A stretch of DNA of 39,393 nucleotides from JANWHF01 sp036276235 (GTDB lineage: Bacteria; Planctomycetota; Phycisphaerae; Tepidisphaerales; Tepidisphaeraceae): positions 1-39,393 of the forward strand of contig DATBDZ010000098.1 in NCBI GenBank assembly GCA_036276235.1, given 5' to 3'. Of the stretch, positions 15,776 to 24,192 are shown piece by piece. Position numbers and translations under genes: made by a program. Numbering within the stretch: position 1 is the stretch's first letter; every line of letters begins with the position of its first letter. The notes under the pieces were generated by a model, which did no database searches, was not told where the DNA came from, and worked only from the letters and a program-made list of their open reading frames with translations.

Positions 15776-18700
15776 ATGAACCCGGAACCAACAAAAAAAC
15801 CCAGGCGCCGCTGGTTCAAATTCGCGATCGCCGCCGCTTTCGCAATCTTGCTCATCACCAGCGCCTGGTGGCTCATCGGCCCCAAGATCTGGACGGATGA
15901 CCGCGGCGTTCGCGTCGCCGCGAATCAGGCGGCGGTGCGGGATGTGTTGTGGGATCCGCCCCGTTCGCTGGGGCCGGCGTTTGAGTCGGGCGAGCATCAG
16001 TATGAGCCATATCTTTCGCCGGATGGGACGGAGTTTTATTTCGTCCGCAATAAGCCGGGGCATAACGCCGACATTTACGTCAGCTATCGGCGGAACAATC
16101 AGTGGACGCCGCCGGCGCTGGTTGAGGGGATCAACAGCGAGTACGACGATCTGGGCCCCCGCCTGACGCCCGATGGCAAGTTCCTGCTTTTCTATTCCGA
16201 TCGTCCTGGCGGATTTGGCGGGTATGACATCTGGGCCGCGGCGCGCACCGCCGATGGCTGGGGAACGCCGTTCAATCTCGGCCCGCGCATCAATAGTGAA
16301 TACAACGAATTCAGCCCCGATCCGACGCCCGATGGCAAACACTTGATTTTCTCGACCAACCGCAAGGCGGCGCAGGGAGAGCAGAAGCAGGCGTGGCGGG
16401 CGACGATCCGCCAGACGGAGAACGGGGATTACGATCTATTGATCGCGGAAGTGGATCCAAATGGGATAGTAATCGCAGCACCAACGACGGCTCCAGCAGA
16501 GTCGCAAACGACTCAGCCGGCGGTAGCTTCTTCTCCATCCTCCGGCACTTCGGGGGAGGGCAGGGGTGGGGGTTGGAGTGGTCAAGAAGATCATCCGCAG
16601 AATCAAACTGCCCCCACCCTAACCCTCCCCCGGAGTACCGGAGGAGGGGACAAGACCTACCTCCTGCTTACCTTTCACCCCGCGACTGAAATCCGGAATA
16701 TCAACACACCATATATGGAAGGCGCGAGCTGCATGTCGCCGGCCGGCGACTTTCTTTACTTTGCGTCAAACCGGCCTGGCGGCTTTGGGAAATTCGATAT
16801 CTACCGCTCCCGGGTTTTTCCGCTTACGGATGGCCAATGGCGCTTTGGTAAGCCGGAGAATGTTGGGCCGCAGATCAACACCGCCGACAATGAGACCGAT
16901 CCGTCGCTGGCGCTCAACGGCTTTCGTCTTTATCTCAGCACCGATCGCAACAACGCGGATGGCGTCTATCATCTGCTGGTTTCCGACTCGCGCGAAGTTT
17001 ATCCGATGCATCAATCGCGCGGGCTCCCGCATCTGAGCCAGAGCTTCTGGCTGATGCTGCTCTCGATCCTGGTGCTCATCCCCCTGCTGCTGTTTCTGCG
17101 GGGCTGGGATGATCGCAAGCTCGGCATCCTCCAGCGCTGCCTGCTGCTTTCCCTGCTGGTTCACGTACTGATCTGCTTTGCCCTGAGCTTCGTGAACGTG
17201 ACGTCGCAGGCGTATCACTTCGTGCGGCAGGAGATGGGCGTGGAGATTGCGGTCTCACTCTCCGCGCCGCGCGAATTTGAAGTGGGCTACGCGGTTCGGC
17301 GGCAATCAACGTCCGATCTCCCGGTGAGCGGAGCGGCGCCGCAGGATGTGGCGCAATCGCAAACGCCGATCGAGACGATCGCAACCGCCGGCCCGGTTGA
17401 TGTGAATGTGCCGACGGCGCACGTGCAAACCGGCGACAATACGATCATGCTGCAGGCGACGCCCGCCCCGCCGACAGCGCGGCCGGATGCCGTGGCCGTC
17501 CAGGCGACAGCGCCGCTGGCCGAGCAGTTTGATCTGCGCGTCAGCCGCCTGGCGCAAATCAGCGCGGCGGAAGTGCAACCGCCGGCGGTGAGTGCGGATC
17601 AGCCGCAAGTCATGCGAAGCGAATCGAGCGCGACGCCGAGTTCATCCGCGCTCGTGGTTCAAGCACCGTCGAGTGCCGCTGATTCACAGCAGGCGGCAAA
17701 GTCTGCGGTTCAATCTCCCGCGCCGGCGCGATTGGTGCCGCAGCCGACGATTGCGACGGAGCAGAAGCCAACACTTGCAGCAAGCGCGGTTGGTCAGATG
17801 CCCGAAGTTTCGGCCCGCGCCACCGAATCGCGGCAATCAGCGAACGAGCTTTCGCCGGCAGCGCGCGTCGCGGATGCGACGGGGCAATCGGCGGTCGCGC
17901 CGTTAAGCGCGAATCTTCCGCAATCGGACTCGGCGGCGCGCGCGGTCGAGATCGCCGCGGCGCCTGCTGCGGCGCTGGGGGTGACCACGAGCATCGTCCC
18001 CGATCCGCCAGGCGGCTTGCGGCCGCAGGCGGGGCCGGTGGCCGACGCCATTGCAGCACCGGGGACGGCCGATTTGCTCTCCACTCCACCGGTTGGAGTT
18101 CCGCGATCGGTTGCGAATGAAAACCGCGTAACCAGCGCGAAAGCAGATGCGCCCGCGGCACATGAAACAACGCTTGCATCTATTCAACAGAGTGGGCCGG
18201 TTGCTTCGAGCAAAGCCAGTGAGACGCTGGTGATTGCGCCTCCCGTTACCTCTTCGGGTGGATCGGCGATTGGGAAGATTTCGCTCGCGACGCCGGCGAC
18301 GCAGCCCGTTCAAGTTGCGAGCAATTTGGAGAATTCGGCGCAGCCGAGCGCTCTGGGATCGACTGTTGCAGATGCGCCTTCGGTTGCTTCAGCAAGTGGG
18401 ACGACACCACAGAAACTGAGTGCACCGAATCCTGTTAACTCGAATGAAACCGCGCGCGCGGATGGTCCTCGCTCGGGTGCGCCGTTGGGTGCGTCTTCTG
18501 AAAAGACCATGGTCAGCAAGCTGACCACGCCGGCGATTGGGAATTCGGTTCCTGCGTCGTCTGGTGGGTCGCGTGATTCGCTGGTTGCGTCCGCGGCGCT
18601 CGCGCCACATTCCGCGCCGATTCCTGCTGCGGAATCGATCGTCTCGACTATTCCTGGCGCGACCGATGGGCCGACCGTCGCGCTGCCCAAGGGAATCTCT

Positions 18701-20107
18701 CCCAGCGGCGCGGGGGGGCTTACGCGCGCCGGGGGCGGCGCGGAGAAGAGCGCATCACCCGATGCGCCCGCGTTCGCGGCGGCTCGCACGGAGCACGGAC
18801 TTGAAGGCGGCGGTGCTCGTAATGTCGCGGTGGAGATCGGGCGTAACATCGCATCCGCGCCGCGGCCTGTTGGAAGCGGAAACGGGCTCGATCCCCTGGA
18901 AGGCCATCCACACGCGACGGAACTCGCGGCGGCGAGCGTGGTTCCGGATGTCGCGGCAATTCTTCCGGCGCACATTGACATTGGCCCGACGCTTCCAAGC
19001 GTTCCCGATTCGCCTTTCAAGATGCGCGCGCCCGAGGTTCACAAGCCGATTATCGAGCAGCTTGGGGGCACGAAGGAATCAGAGACTGCCGTCGAGCGCG
19101 GGCTGGCGTATCTGGCCAGCGTGCAGGAGGAGGATGGGCGGTGGAGTTTTGTGAATGGGAATCGGCGAACGCAGCGCAATTCGCAGATGCGTTCGCATGA
19201 CTCGGCGTGTAGCGGGCTGTCGATTCTGGCATTCCTCGCGCAGGATCATCGGCCTGATAAACCCGGCCCGTACCAGCAGACGCTTGGCAAATCGTTGGAT
19301 TTCCTACTATCGCAACAGACCGAAGACGGCGATCTGCGCGGCCCCCACCGGGGCGGCGGTGCTGATAACGCCAACATGTACGACCACGCCATCGCCACGC
19401 TCGCACTGGCCGAAGCCGCATTGATGACGCGCGATCCCCGATATACGGCCGCGGCTCTCGCGGGGGCGCGTTTCATCGTCGATGCGCAGGACCCGCGCAC
19501 CGGCGGCTGGCGCTACATCCCCGGCGAGCAGGGTGACAGCAGCGTGTTCGGCTGGCAGATCATGGCGCTGCACAGCGCCGAGCAGCTTGGCTTTGAGATA
19601 CCCACGCAAACACGGCGCGGCGCGATCCGTTATATCGCAATCAGCAGCCGCGGCGAGCAGCACATGCTCGCCGGTTATCAGCCGCGCGAAAGCCCGACTG
19701 CCCCGATGACCGCAGAGATCACCTTCGCCCGAATGTTGCTCGGCCAGCAGCTTAACGAGGACGAGGCGGATGAAGTCTCGACCTACCTTGGCCGTCAACC
19801 TCCCCAGCTCAGCAATCCCGATATTTACTACTGGTATTACGGCTCTCTCTGCATGATGCAGATGCAGACCGATTCCTGGAAATCCTGGAACACGCGCACG
19901 CGCGACATGCTGGTCCGCACGCAATACCGTATCGGGAATCTCGGCTACTGGGACAACCTAAAATGGGGCGACCGCGGCGGCCGCGTCTTCACCACAGCGA
20001 TGGCCACGCTCACGCTGGAAGTCTATTACCGCTACATGCCCCTTCAGCAGAAAGCGGAGGATGCGATCACGGCGAAGGCGCGCGATGGGAATGTCGGCGC
20101 GAGGTAG
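15776..20107 (+). CDS. PD40 propeller / alpha-alpha toroid fusion membrane protein
   Basis: This 1443-residue protein is probably the effector partner of the ExbBD pair. In order: TM1 (residues 16-35); periplasmic PD40/WD40-like propeller repeats (LSPDGTEFYFVRNKPG, YSDRPGGFGGYDIW, ASNRPGGFGKFDIYRS; 75-405) like those of TolB; TM2 (423-441) and TM3 (453-473) joined by a short charged loop (RGWDDRKLG). Then come about 600 residues of Ala/Ser/Pro/Gln/Val-rich low complexity, and a C-terminal prenyltransferase/squalene-cyclase-type alpha/alpha toroid (about 1100-1430) with QW-like motifs QEEDGRWSF and GGWRYIPG. I see no DxDD cyclase acid, so that domain is probably structural or binding. Residues of about 252-292 are a translated palindromic repeat. 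ATG 15776 has GCAGGAG 5 bases upstream. Confidence 0.88.
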   Translation: MNPEPTKKPRRRWFKFAIAAAFAILLITSAWWLIGPKIWTDDRGVRVAANQAAVRDVLWDPPRSLGPAFESGEHQYEPYLSPDGTEFYFVRNKPGHNADIYVSYRRNNQWTPPALVEGINSEYDDLGPRLTPDGKFLLFYSDRPGGFGGYDIWAAARTADGWGTPFNLGPRINSEYNEFSPDPTPDGKHLIFSTNRKAAQGEQKQAWRATIRQTENGDYDLLIAEVDPNGIVIAAPTTAPAESQTTQPAVASSPSSGTSGEGRGGGWSGQEDHPQNQTAPTLTLPRSTGGGDKTYLLLTFHPATEIRNINTPYMEGASCMSPAGDFLYFASNRPGGFGKFDIYRSRVFPLTDGQWRFGKPENVGPQINTADNETDPSLALNGFRLYLSTDRNNADGVYHLLVSDSREVYPMHQSRGLPHLSQSFWLMLLSILVLIPLLLFLRGWDDRKLGILQRCLLLSLLVHVLICFALSFVNVTSQAYHFVRQEMGVEIAVSLSAPREFEVGYAVRRQSTSDLPVSGAAPQDVAQSQTPIETIATAGPVDVNVPTAHVQTGDNTIMLQATPAPPTARPDAVAVQATAPLAEQFDLRVSRLAQISAAEVQPPAVSADQPQVMRSESSATPSSSALVVQAPSSAADSQQAAKSAVQSPAPARLVPQPTIATEQKPTLAASAVGQMPEVSARATESRQSANELSPAARVADATGQSAVAPLSANLPQSDSAARAVEIAAAPAAALGVTTSIVPDPPGGLRPQAGPVADAIAAPGTADLLSTPPVGVPRSVANENRVTSAKADAPAAHETTLASIQQSGPVASSKASETLVIAPPVTSSGGSAIGKISLATPATQPVQVASNLENSAQPSALGSTVADAPSVASASGTTPQKLSAPNPVNSNETARADGPRSGAPLGASSEKTMVSKLTTPAIGNSVPASSGGSRDSLVASAALAPHSAPIPAAESIVSTIPGATDGPTVALPKGISPSGAGGLTRAGGGAEKSASPDAPAFAAARTEHGLEGGGARNVAVEIGRNIASAPRPVGSGNGLDPLEGHPHATELAAASVVPDVAAILPAHIDIGPTLPSVPDSPFKMRAPEVHKPIIEQLGGTKESETAVERGLAYLASVQEEDGRWSFVNGNRRTQRNSQMRSHDSACSGLSILAFLAQDHRPDKPGPYQQTLGKSLDFLLSQQTEDGDLRGPHRGGGADNANMYDHAIATLALAEAALMTRDPRYTAAALAGARFIVDAQDPRTGGWRYIPGEQGDSSVFGWQIMALHSAEQLGFEIPTQTRRGAIRYIAISSRGEQHMLAGYQPRESPTAPMTAEITFARMLLGQQLNEDEADEVSTYLGRQPPQLSNPDIYYWYYGSLCMMQMQTDSWKSWNTRTRDMLVRTQYRIGNLGYWDNLKWGDRGGRVFTTAMATLTLEVYYRYMPLQQKAEDAITAKARDGNVGAR
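16533..16650. repeat. Palindromic element inside a coding sequence (repeat A-like)
   Basis: The left block CTCCGGCACTTCGGGGGAGG then CAGGGGTGGGGG, and the right block CCCCCACCCTAACCCTCCCC then CGGAGTACCGGAGG, are near-complements of about 34 bases around a 50-base spacer. This is the same plan as repeat A: two GTAC-cored palindromes with inner GGGTGGGG/CCCCACCC arms. It is read through in frame as a Gly/Ser/Pro-rich segment with TLTLPRSTGGG, just as the intergenic copies would read LTLPSPLSTGERV-like. Confidence 0.85.
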
Positions 20108-20428
20108 TGTTGGTTACGCGGGGAGCGGACCACGCGCTCGGAGACGAGGACGCGCGTGATGAGGTGGATGCGCATGGAGAGGTGGACGCGCATGGAGAAG
20201 TGGACCTTCGGTCCGACCGCTACGCGGGGATTTTTGGGCGTCCTGAAAATGCGGTCCGGTTGCGGCCAACCCGCGTAGCGGTCGGACCGAAGGTCCACCT
20301 CTCCACGCGCGATTGTTCGCGAGCGTCCTTAGTCTTTCAGCTCGCTCGCGAAACCACCCCGCGCGGCGCGCGGCTTTTCATTCTCATCGGAATCTCGGAC
20401 AATATCAGCAACCTTAAACGTCTTGGAC
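20108..20428. other. Intergenic region with long inverted repeat E
   Basis: No credible gene is seen. The gap is dominated by repeat E (20161-20305). The remaining bases before the next gene carry no clear promoter, only a weak Shine-Dalgarno-like TTGGA directly before the ATG at 20429. Confidence 0.55.
20161..20305. repeat. Inverted repeat E with tandem 18-base units
   Basis: GAAGTGGACCTTCGGTCCGA...CGCGGG (20197-20228) pairs with CCCGCGTAGCGGTCGGACCG...CACCTC (20270-20301) almost perfectly over about 32 bases, with a 41-base loop. Its left side is preceded by about 2.5 tandem units of GAGGTGGAYGCGCATGGA (20161-20200). Confidence 0.85.
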
Positions 20429-22987
20429 ATGCACGCCGGCAAACGAGCAATTCTGGGGTTTGCGATCCTGTTGATGACGGGCGCGCGGCTTGCCCGCGCT
20501 GATGATCTTTCATCGCTCATCCAACAACTGGACGATCCCGATCCGCGCATCAGAAGCGAGGCGACCGAGCATTTATCCGAGGCACGGGATGCCGCCGCGA
20601 CGGCGCTGCGGGCGGCTCTCCTGTCAGACAGCCCGGAGCTGGCATCGCGCGCGCGGCGGTTGCTTGCGCCTGCTGCGCCCCCGCCGCTTCCGCGGCTTTC
20701 GGAGCCGCAGCCGCTGGTCGCGTTTCGCGGGGCCAATGACGCCGACCGTCGGCGGCTGATCGTCAATCAGATCGGCTCCAGCGGCGCATCGATGCTGGCG
20801 CGATTCTGGTCGATCGAACGCCGGCCCGAGCTGCGACAGCAGATTCTTGCGGGGATGGAGCCCTATCCCTCGGCGGCGGTTGCGGGATTGCTGGGCGAAG
20901 GAAACTCCACGCTGGCCGATCTGCTGCTTGAGATGGGGATGAACGACGGCGTTCGCGGCGCTGCCGAGGCGTATGCTGCGGTGGCGCTGTGCCGCGGACG
21001 CGTCGATGATGCGATCGCCCGCTGGTCGGGGCGCGGGCAGGGTGATCCGCCTGATCCCACCGCGCAGCGCACGCTCGCCCTGCTCTATCGCGCCAAGGCG
21101 GATTGGCCCAACGCATTGGCTGGCGCGCGGCTCGCGGAAGATCCGCCGCTGCTGGAATCGACATTGCTCGCGGCCGGCAACTGGGCCGCGTTGGCGGATG
21201 CGATTCGCCGGCGGCCGGTGCCGCCGCGATCGGTTTATGAGTTCGGACTGCTCTCTGCCTGTGATTACATGGCGGGCGATGCCGCCGCGTTTGGCGGCGA
21301 TGTTCGCGATATGCTCGGCCGCATCAACACGCCCAACGAAACCTTCCTTGCGGCCAACGTCCTGCTCATGTGCGATCGCGCCGATGATGCCCTGCTGCTC
21401 CTGACGAATCAGCGGCAATGGTCGGCGGCATTTGAAGTGCTGGCGGCACGCGGAAAGATCGAAGAGGCATCTAAGCTGTTGGCCGACCGCGATGCCGACA
21501 ATGACGCCGAGGGGATGTTCCTGCGGATCGCGGCAGGACGCATGTTTCATCGGCTCGGGCTGCGCCAGCGGGCGAGCGAGCTGTTCGCGCGCGTCGCGAG
21601 CCAAAGCGATGCCACAAAGCTGCCGGCTGTTTTCTTCGCGTTGGCGCAGACGGAGCGCGAATGCGGCCGCCCCGATGAGGCGTGGGAGCATTTTGCGACG
21701 GCGTTTGCCGCGGTTCCGGCGCGGTCGGTGCTGTTGCGGCAATTGTCGAGCGTCTTCGTCGATCGCGAGGATGACATCGACTGGGCCGCGCTGTGGCAGT
21801 TGATGGATGAGAGCAATCCGCCAGAGCATCGCCGCAAGAGCTTTGCGACATTGCGATCGATTTACGATCGAACGATTTCAGTGAGTGATTTGCGCGATCT
21901 GTCGCATTGGAATGGCCACGGCCCGCTGCAGGCGGCAACGCGCGTTGAGCTGGCATTGGAACTGGCGCGGCGGACCGCCGATTCCGGCGACGCCCGCCGC
22001 GCCGCGGAGATGATTGCGACGCTCATCGAGAACAGCAGCGACACGCGCATGCTGCTTCATCTGGGCGATCTGGCGGCAACGCACTCTGAGTGGCCGCGCG
22101 CGGCGCAATTTTACAATGCCGCCTGGGACGCCGATCGCGCCGAGCCGCTGCCGATGTATCTGCTGGCCAATGCGCTGGCCCAGACGGGCGAATTCGCTTC
22201 ATCGGGCGCGGCGGCCAATTTGGCGCGGTCACTTTCCGTGGCCGATCCGGCGCAGCGTTTTGATACGGTTCGGCAGCTTCAGTCGCGCGGGGTTGACTGG
22301 CCGATCGCCGGCGAGGCGGAGGTGCTTCGTCGCACCGCGCCGCCGACGAGTTTGGGCGGCGATTTCGCTACGCGCTTTGCCGCCGAGCAGCCCAAAAGGC
22401 GCGGCGACGCCACCGCCGAGCGCGCCCTGCTCCAGGAAATGATTGTGCACCTGGGTTCCGGAACGATTCGCATGCGCGAGCAGGCGGGGTATCCGATGCT
22501 CTCGTACCACCTGCACACGGCCCAGGCGCGCGAGGCTCTGGCCGCCGGGGATGAAGCGGCGATGCTCGTTCAGATGCAACGTTGCCGCGATCTTGCGCCG
22601 GACGAGATTTCGCTGGCGGTGGATCTGATTCCCGATCTGGACAAGCGCGGCCGCCGCGCCGAGGCCGAGGAACTGTTCAAGAGCACGTTCGCGATTCAGC
22701 GGCAGATGTGCGAGCGCTACCCCGATTCGCCGCTGCACCACAATCAGCTCGCATGGCTCGGTGCCGAGTGCAACCGCGAGCTGGATTTGGCGCTGGAACA
22801 TGCGAAGCGCGCGGTGGAGCTTGAGCCGACCCGCACGACCTACATCGACACGCTGGCAGAGGTCTACTTTCAGCGACGGCAATTCGATGAGGCAATCGAG
22901 CAAATGAATCGCTGCATCCAGCTCGAACCGAAGGTCCGGCGACATCGGGAGCAGTTGGAGAAGTTCATACAGGCCAAGGCGGGGTAA
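20429..22987 (+). CDS. Secreted HEAT/TPR-repeat protein, unknown function
   Basis: An 852-residue protein with a signal peptide (RAILGFAILLMTGARLARA). A short HEAT-like N-terminal region follows (LIQQLDDPDPRIRSEATEHLSEA). Most of the rest is helical repeats, with clear TPRs at the C-terminus (LDLALEHAKRAVELEPTRTTYIDTLAEVYFQRRQFDEAIEQMNRCIQLEPKVRRHREQLEK). No catalytic motif is recognised. The ATG at 20429 is preferred over the TTG at 20423. It follows the PD40/toroid gene on the same strand after a 321-base repeat-filled gap, so co-transcription is possible but not shown. It probably acts as an envelope scaffold, by analogy with the 1046-residue TPR protein. Confidence 0.85.
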   Translation: MHAGKRAILGFAILLMTGARLARADDLSSLIQQLDDPDPRIRSEATEHLSEARDAAATALRAALLSDSPELASRARRLLAPAAPPPLPRLSEPQPLVAFRGANDADRRRLIVNQIGSSGASMLARFWSIERRPELRQQILAGMEPYPSAAVAGLLGEGNSTLADLLLEMGMNDGVRGAAEAYAAVALCRGRVDDAIARWSGRGQGDPPDPTAQRTLALLYRAKADWPNALAGARLAEDPPLLESTLLAAGNWAALADAIRRRPVPPRSVYEFGLLSACDYMAGDAAAFGGDVRDMLGRINTPNETFLAANVLLMCDRADDALLLLTNQRQWSAAFEVLAARGKIEEASKLLADRDADNDAEGMFLRIAAGRMFHRLGLRQRASELFARVASQSDATKLPAVFFALAQTERECGRPDEAWEHFATAFAAVPARSVLLRQLSSVFVDREDDIDWAALWQLMDESNPPEHRRKSFATLRSIYDRTISVSDLRDLSHWNGHGPLQAATRVELALELARRTADSGDARRAAEMIATLIENSSDTRMLLHLGDLAATHSEWPRAAQFYNAAWDADRAEPLPMYLLANALAQTGEFASSGAAANLARSLSVADPAQRFDTVRQLQSRGVDWPIAGEAEVLRRTAPPTSLGGDFATRFAAEQPKRRGDATAERALLQEMIVHLGSGTIRMREQAGYPMLSYHLHTAQAREALAAGDEAAMLVQMQRCRDLAPDEISLAVDLIPDLDKRGRRAEAEELFKSTFAIQRQMCERYPDSPLHHNQLAWLGAECNRELDLALEHAKRAVELEPTRTTYIDTLAEVYFQRRQFDEAIEQMNRCIQLEPKVRRHREQLEKFIQAKAG

Positions 22988-22989
22988 TC

Positions 22990-24030
22990 TCACGTCGCCG
23001 GAAACTCGATCGTGGACGTGGCGATGTCGAGCATGCGCTTGGCGCGCATCCAGGCGATGGAGGATGTCGCGCGATCGATGCTGACAACCACTGCGACGAT
23101 CCAGCAGCGCGGGTGCCGCAGGACGCGGCAACGAAACTCGGCGGGTTGGCCGCCTAGCTGGGCGGCGCGGACCGTTAGCGACGACTCCGTATATGGCGCG
23201 GTTGGGGCTTCGGGAATCGTGCGGCCCGCGGCGACGGTCACGCCCGCCGCGGTTACCGCGGTAATCGCCTGCGAAATCGCGTGATCGTGATCGGCGATTA
23301 ATTCAGGGGAGATCACGCCAAACGATAATCGCGCCAGCATGAGCGGGCCGGCGGGGCCGCTGGCCGTCAGGCTTGCCTGAAAGGATGAGACGCTGGGGAT
23401 CGTCTGATCGACCTTCATTTCCCACGACGCCGGGACCGCAACGCGGCAGGGAACGGGCGACTTATGCTCCACCCACCGTACGCCTTCGGCCAGCGGGCCG
23501 GGCGAGTCATCGGGGAACGAGAACGACGCCATTGAGATGAAGATGTCGTCGGCGAGCTTCGGATAATCCGTCTCCGCACAACGGAACCACATCAGCACCA
23601 GCCGCGGACCGGCCTTGAGGCAGAACAAGCGGCCGACAAATTTTTGCCCGGCGGCTTCCCAGCTCCCCACCACATCGCCGACCGCGCCGGCGAGGGTGCG
23701 CACGCGCTTGCTGGAGAGCGGCGTGATCTTCGCCTCGGCGATCCACATCTCGAGCCAGTCGGCAGGGTCGATGTCCGCCGGCAGATGCTGACCAAAGATT
23801 TCCAGATCGCAGGGAGGATCGGGGCGATTCAACAGCGCCAGGGAAATGAGCGGGCCATTGGGCTCCGGGGCAGCGCCGGTTTCGGGGGCAAGCCGCGTGG
23901 AGTTCTCAACCATCACCTGGAAATACCAGAGGGTCTGCTCGCCCGGCTGGAATCGGTAGGGGCGAAACCGCTGGTTAATCGCCTCCTGGCTTTGGGTCAT
24001 CGCATCCGGATGGGGAATGAATGGGTTCAT
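22990..24030 (-). CDS. Two-domain protein, possibly PsbP/Mog1-like, unknown function
   Basis: 346 residues without a signal peptide. Two similar-looking alpha/beta halves are visible. One runs from about PNGPLISLALLNRP to DDIFISMASFSFPDD, with LPADIDPADWLEMWI and VGSWEAAGQKFVGRLFCLKAGPRLVLMWF. The second runs from VAVPASWEMKVDQ to MLDIATSTIEF, with PLMLARLSFG and QPAEFRCRVLRHPRCWIVAVVV. Each half ends in a beta strand, a short helix and a SFSF/TIEF strand. This reminds me of PsbP/Mog1/DUF1795-type domains but is not proven. ATG 24030 is chosen because in-frame codons upstream run into the palindrome at 24106-24130. Its stop is 2 bases from the stop of the convergent upstream gene. Confidence 0.72.
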   Translation of the reverse strand: MNPFIPHPDAMTQSQEAINQRFRPYRFQPGEQTLWYFQVMVENSTRLAPETGAAPEPNGPLISLALLNRPDPPCDLEIFGQHLPADIDPADWLEMWIAEAKITPLSSKRVRTLAGAVGDVVGSWEAAGQKFVGRLFCLKAGPRLVLMWFRCAETDYPKLADDIFISMASFSFPDDSPGPLAEGVRWVEHKSPVPCRVAVPASWEMKVDQTIPSVSSFQASLTASGPAGPLMLARLSFGVISPELIADHDHAISQAITAVTAAGVTVAAGRTIPEAPTAPYTESSLTVRAAQLGGQPAEFRCRVLRHPRCWIVAVVVSIDRATSSIAWMRAKRMLDIATSTIEFPAT

Positions 24031-24105
24031 GTGTGAGTTGGGCCGGTTCCGTGGCCGTGGAGCGGAATGGTAGCGGCGTGGGAGAGAAACACAATGTCTC
24101 CCTGT

Positions 24106-24130
24106 CCCTCCGCCGCAGTACAGCGGAGGG
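24106..24130. repeat. Single GTAC-cored palindrome
   Basis: CCCTCCGC-CGCAGTACAG-CGGAGGG is a 25-base near-palindrome with the same GTAC core and purine/pyrimidine-rich arms as half of a repeat A element. It lies between two divergent genes. Confidence 0.6.
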
Positions 24131-24192
24131 AGATTATCCTCGTTCACTTTTATTTGACCCGTGCGGCGTAGCCCACGAGACTTGCTCGCATC

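Noticed and set aside
18310..19020. 236-codon minus-strand frame in the PD40/toroid gene
   Set aside because: Shadow of the low-complexity linker; no start signal.
15776..20107. Annotation as a squalene-hopene cyclase
   Set aside because: The toroid region has QW-like motifs but no DxDD acid motif, and it is fused to a propeller and linker, so enzymatic cyclisation is not supported.
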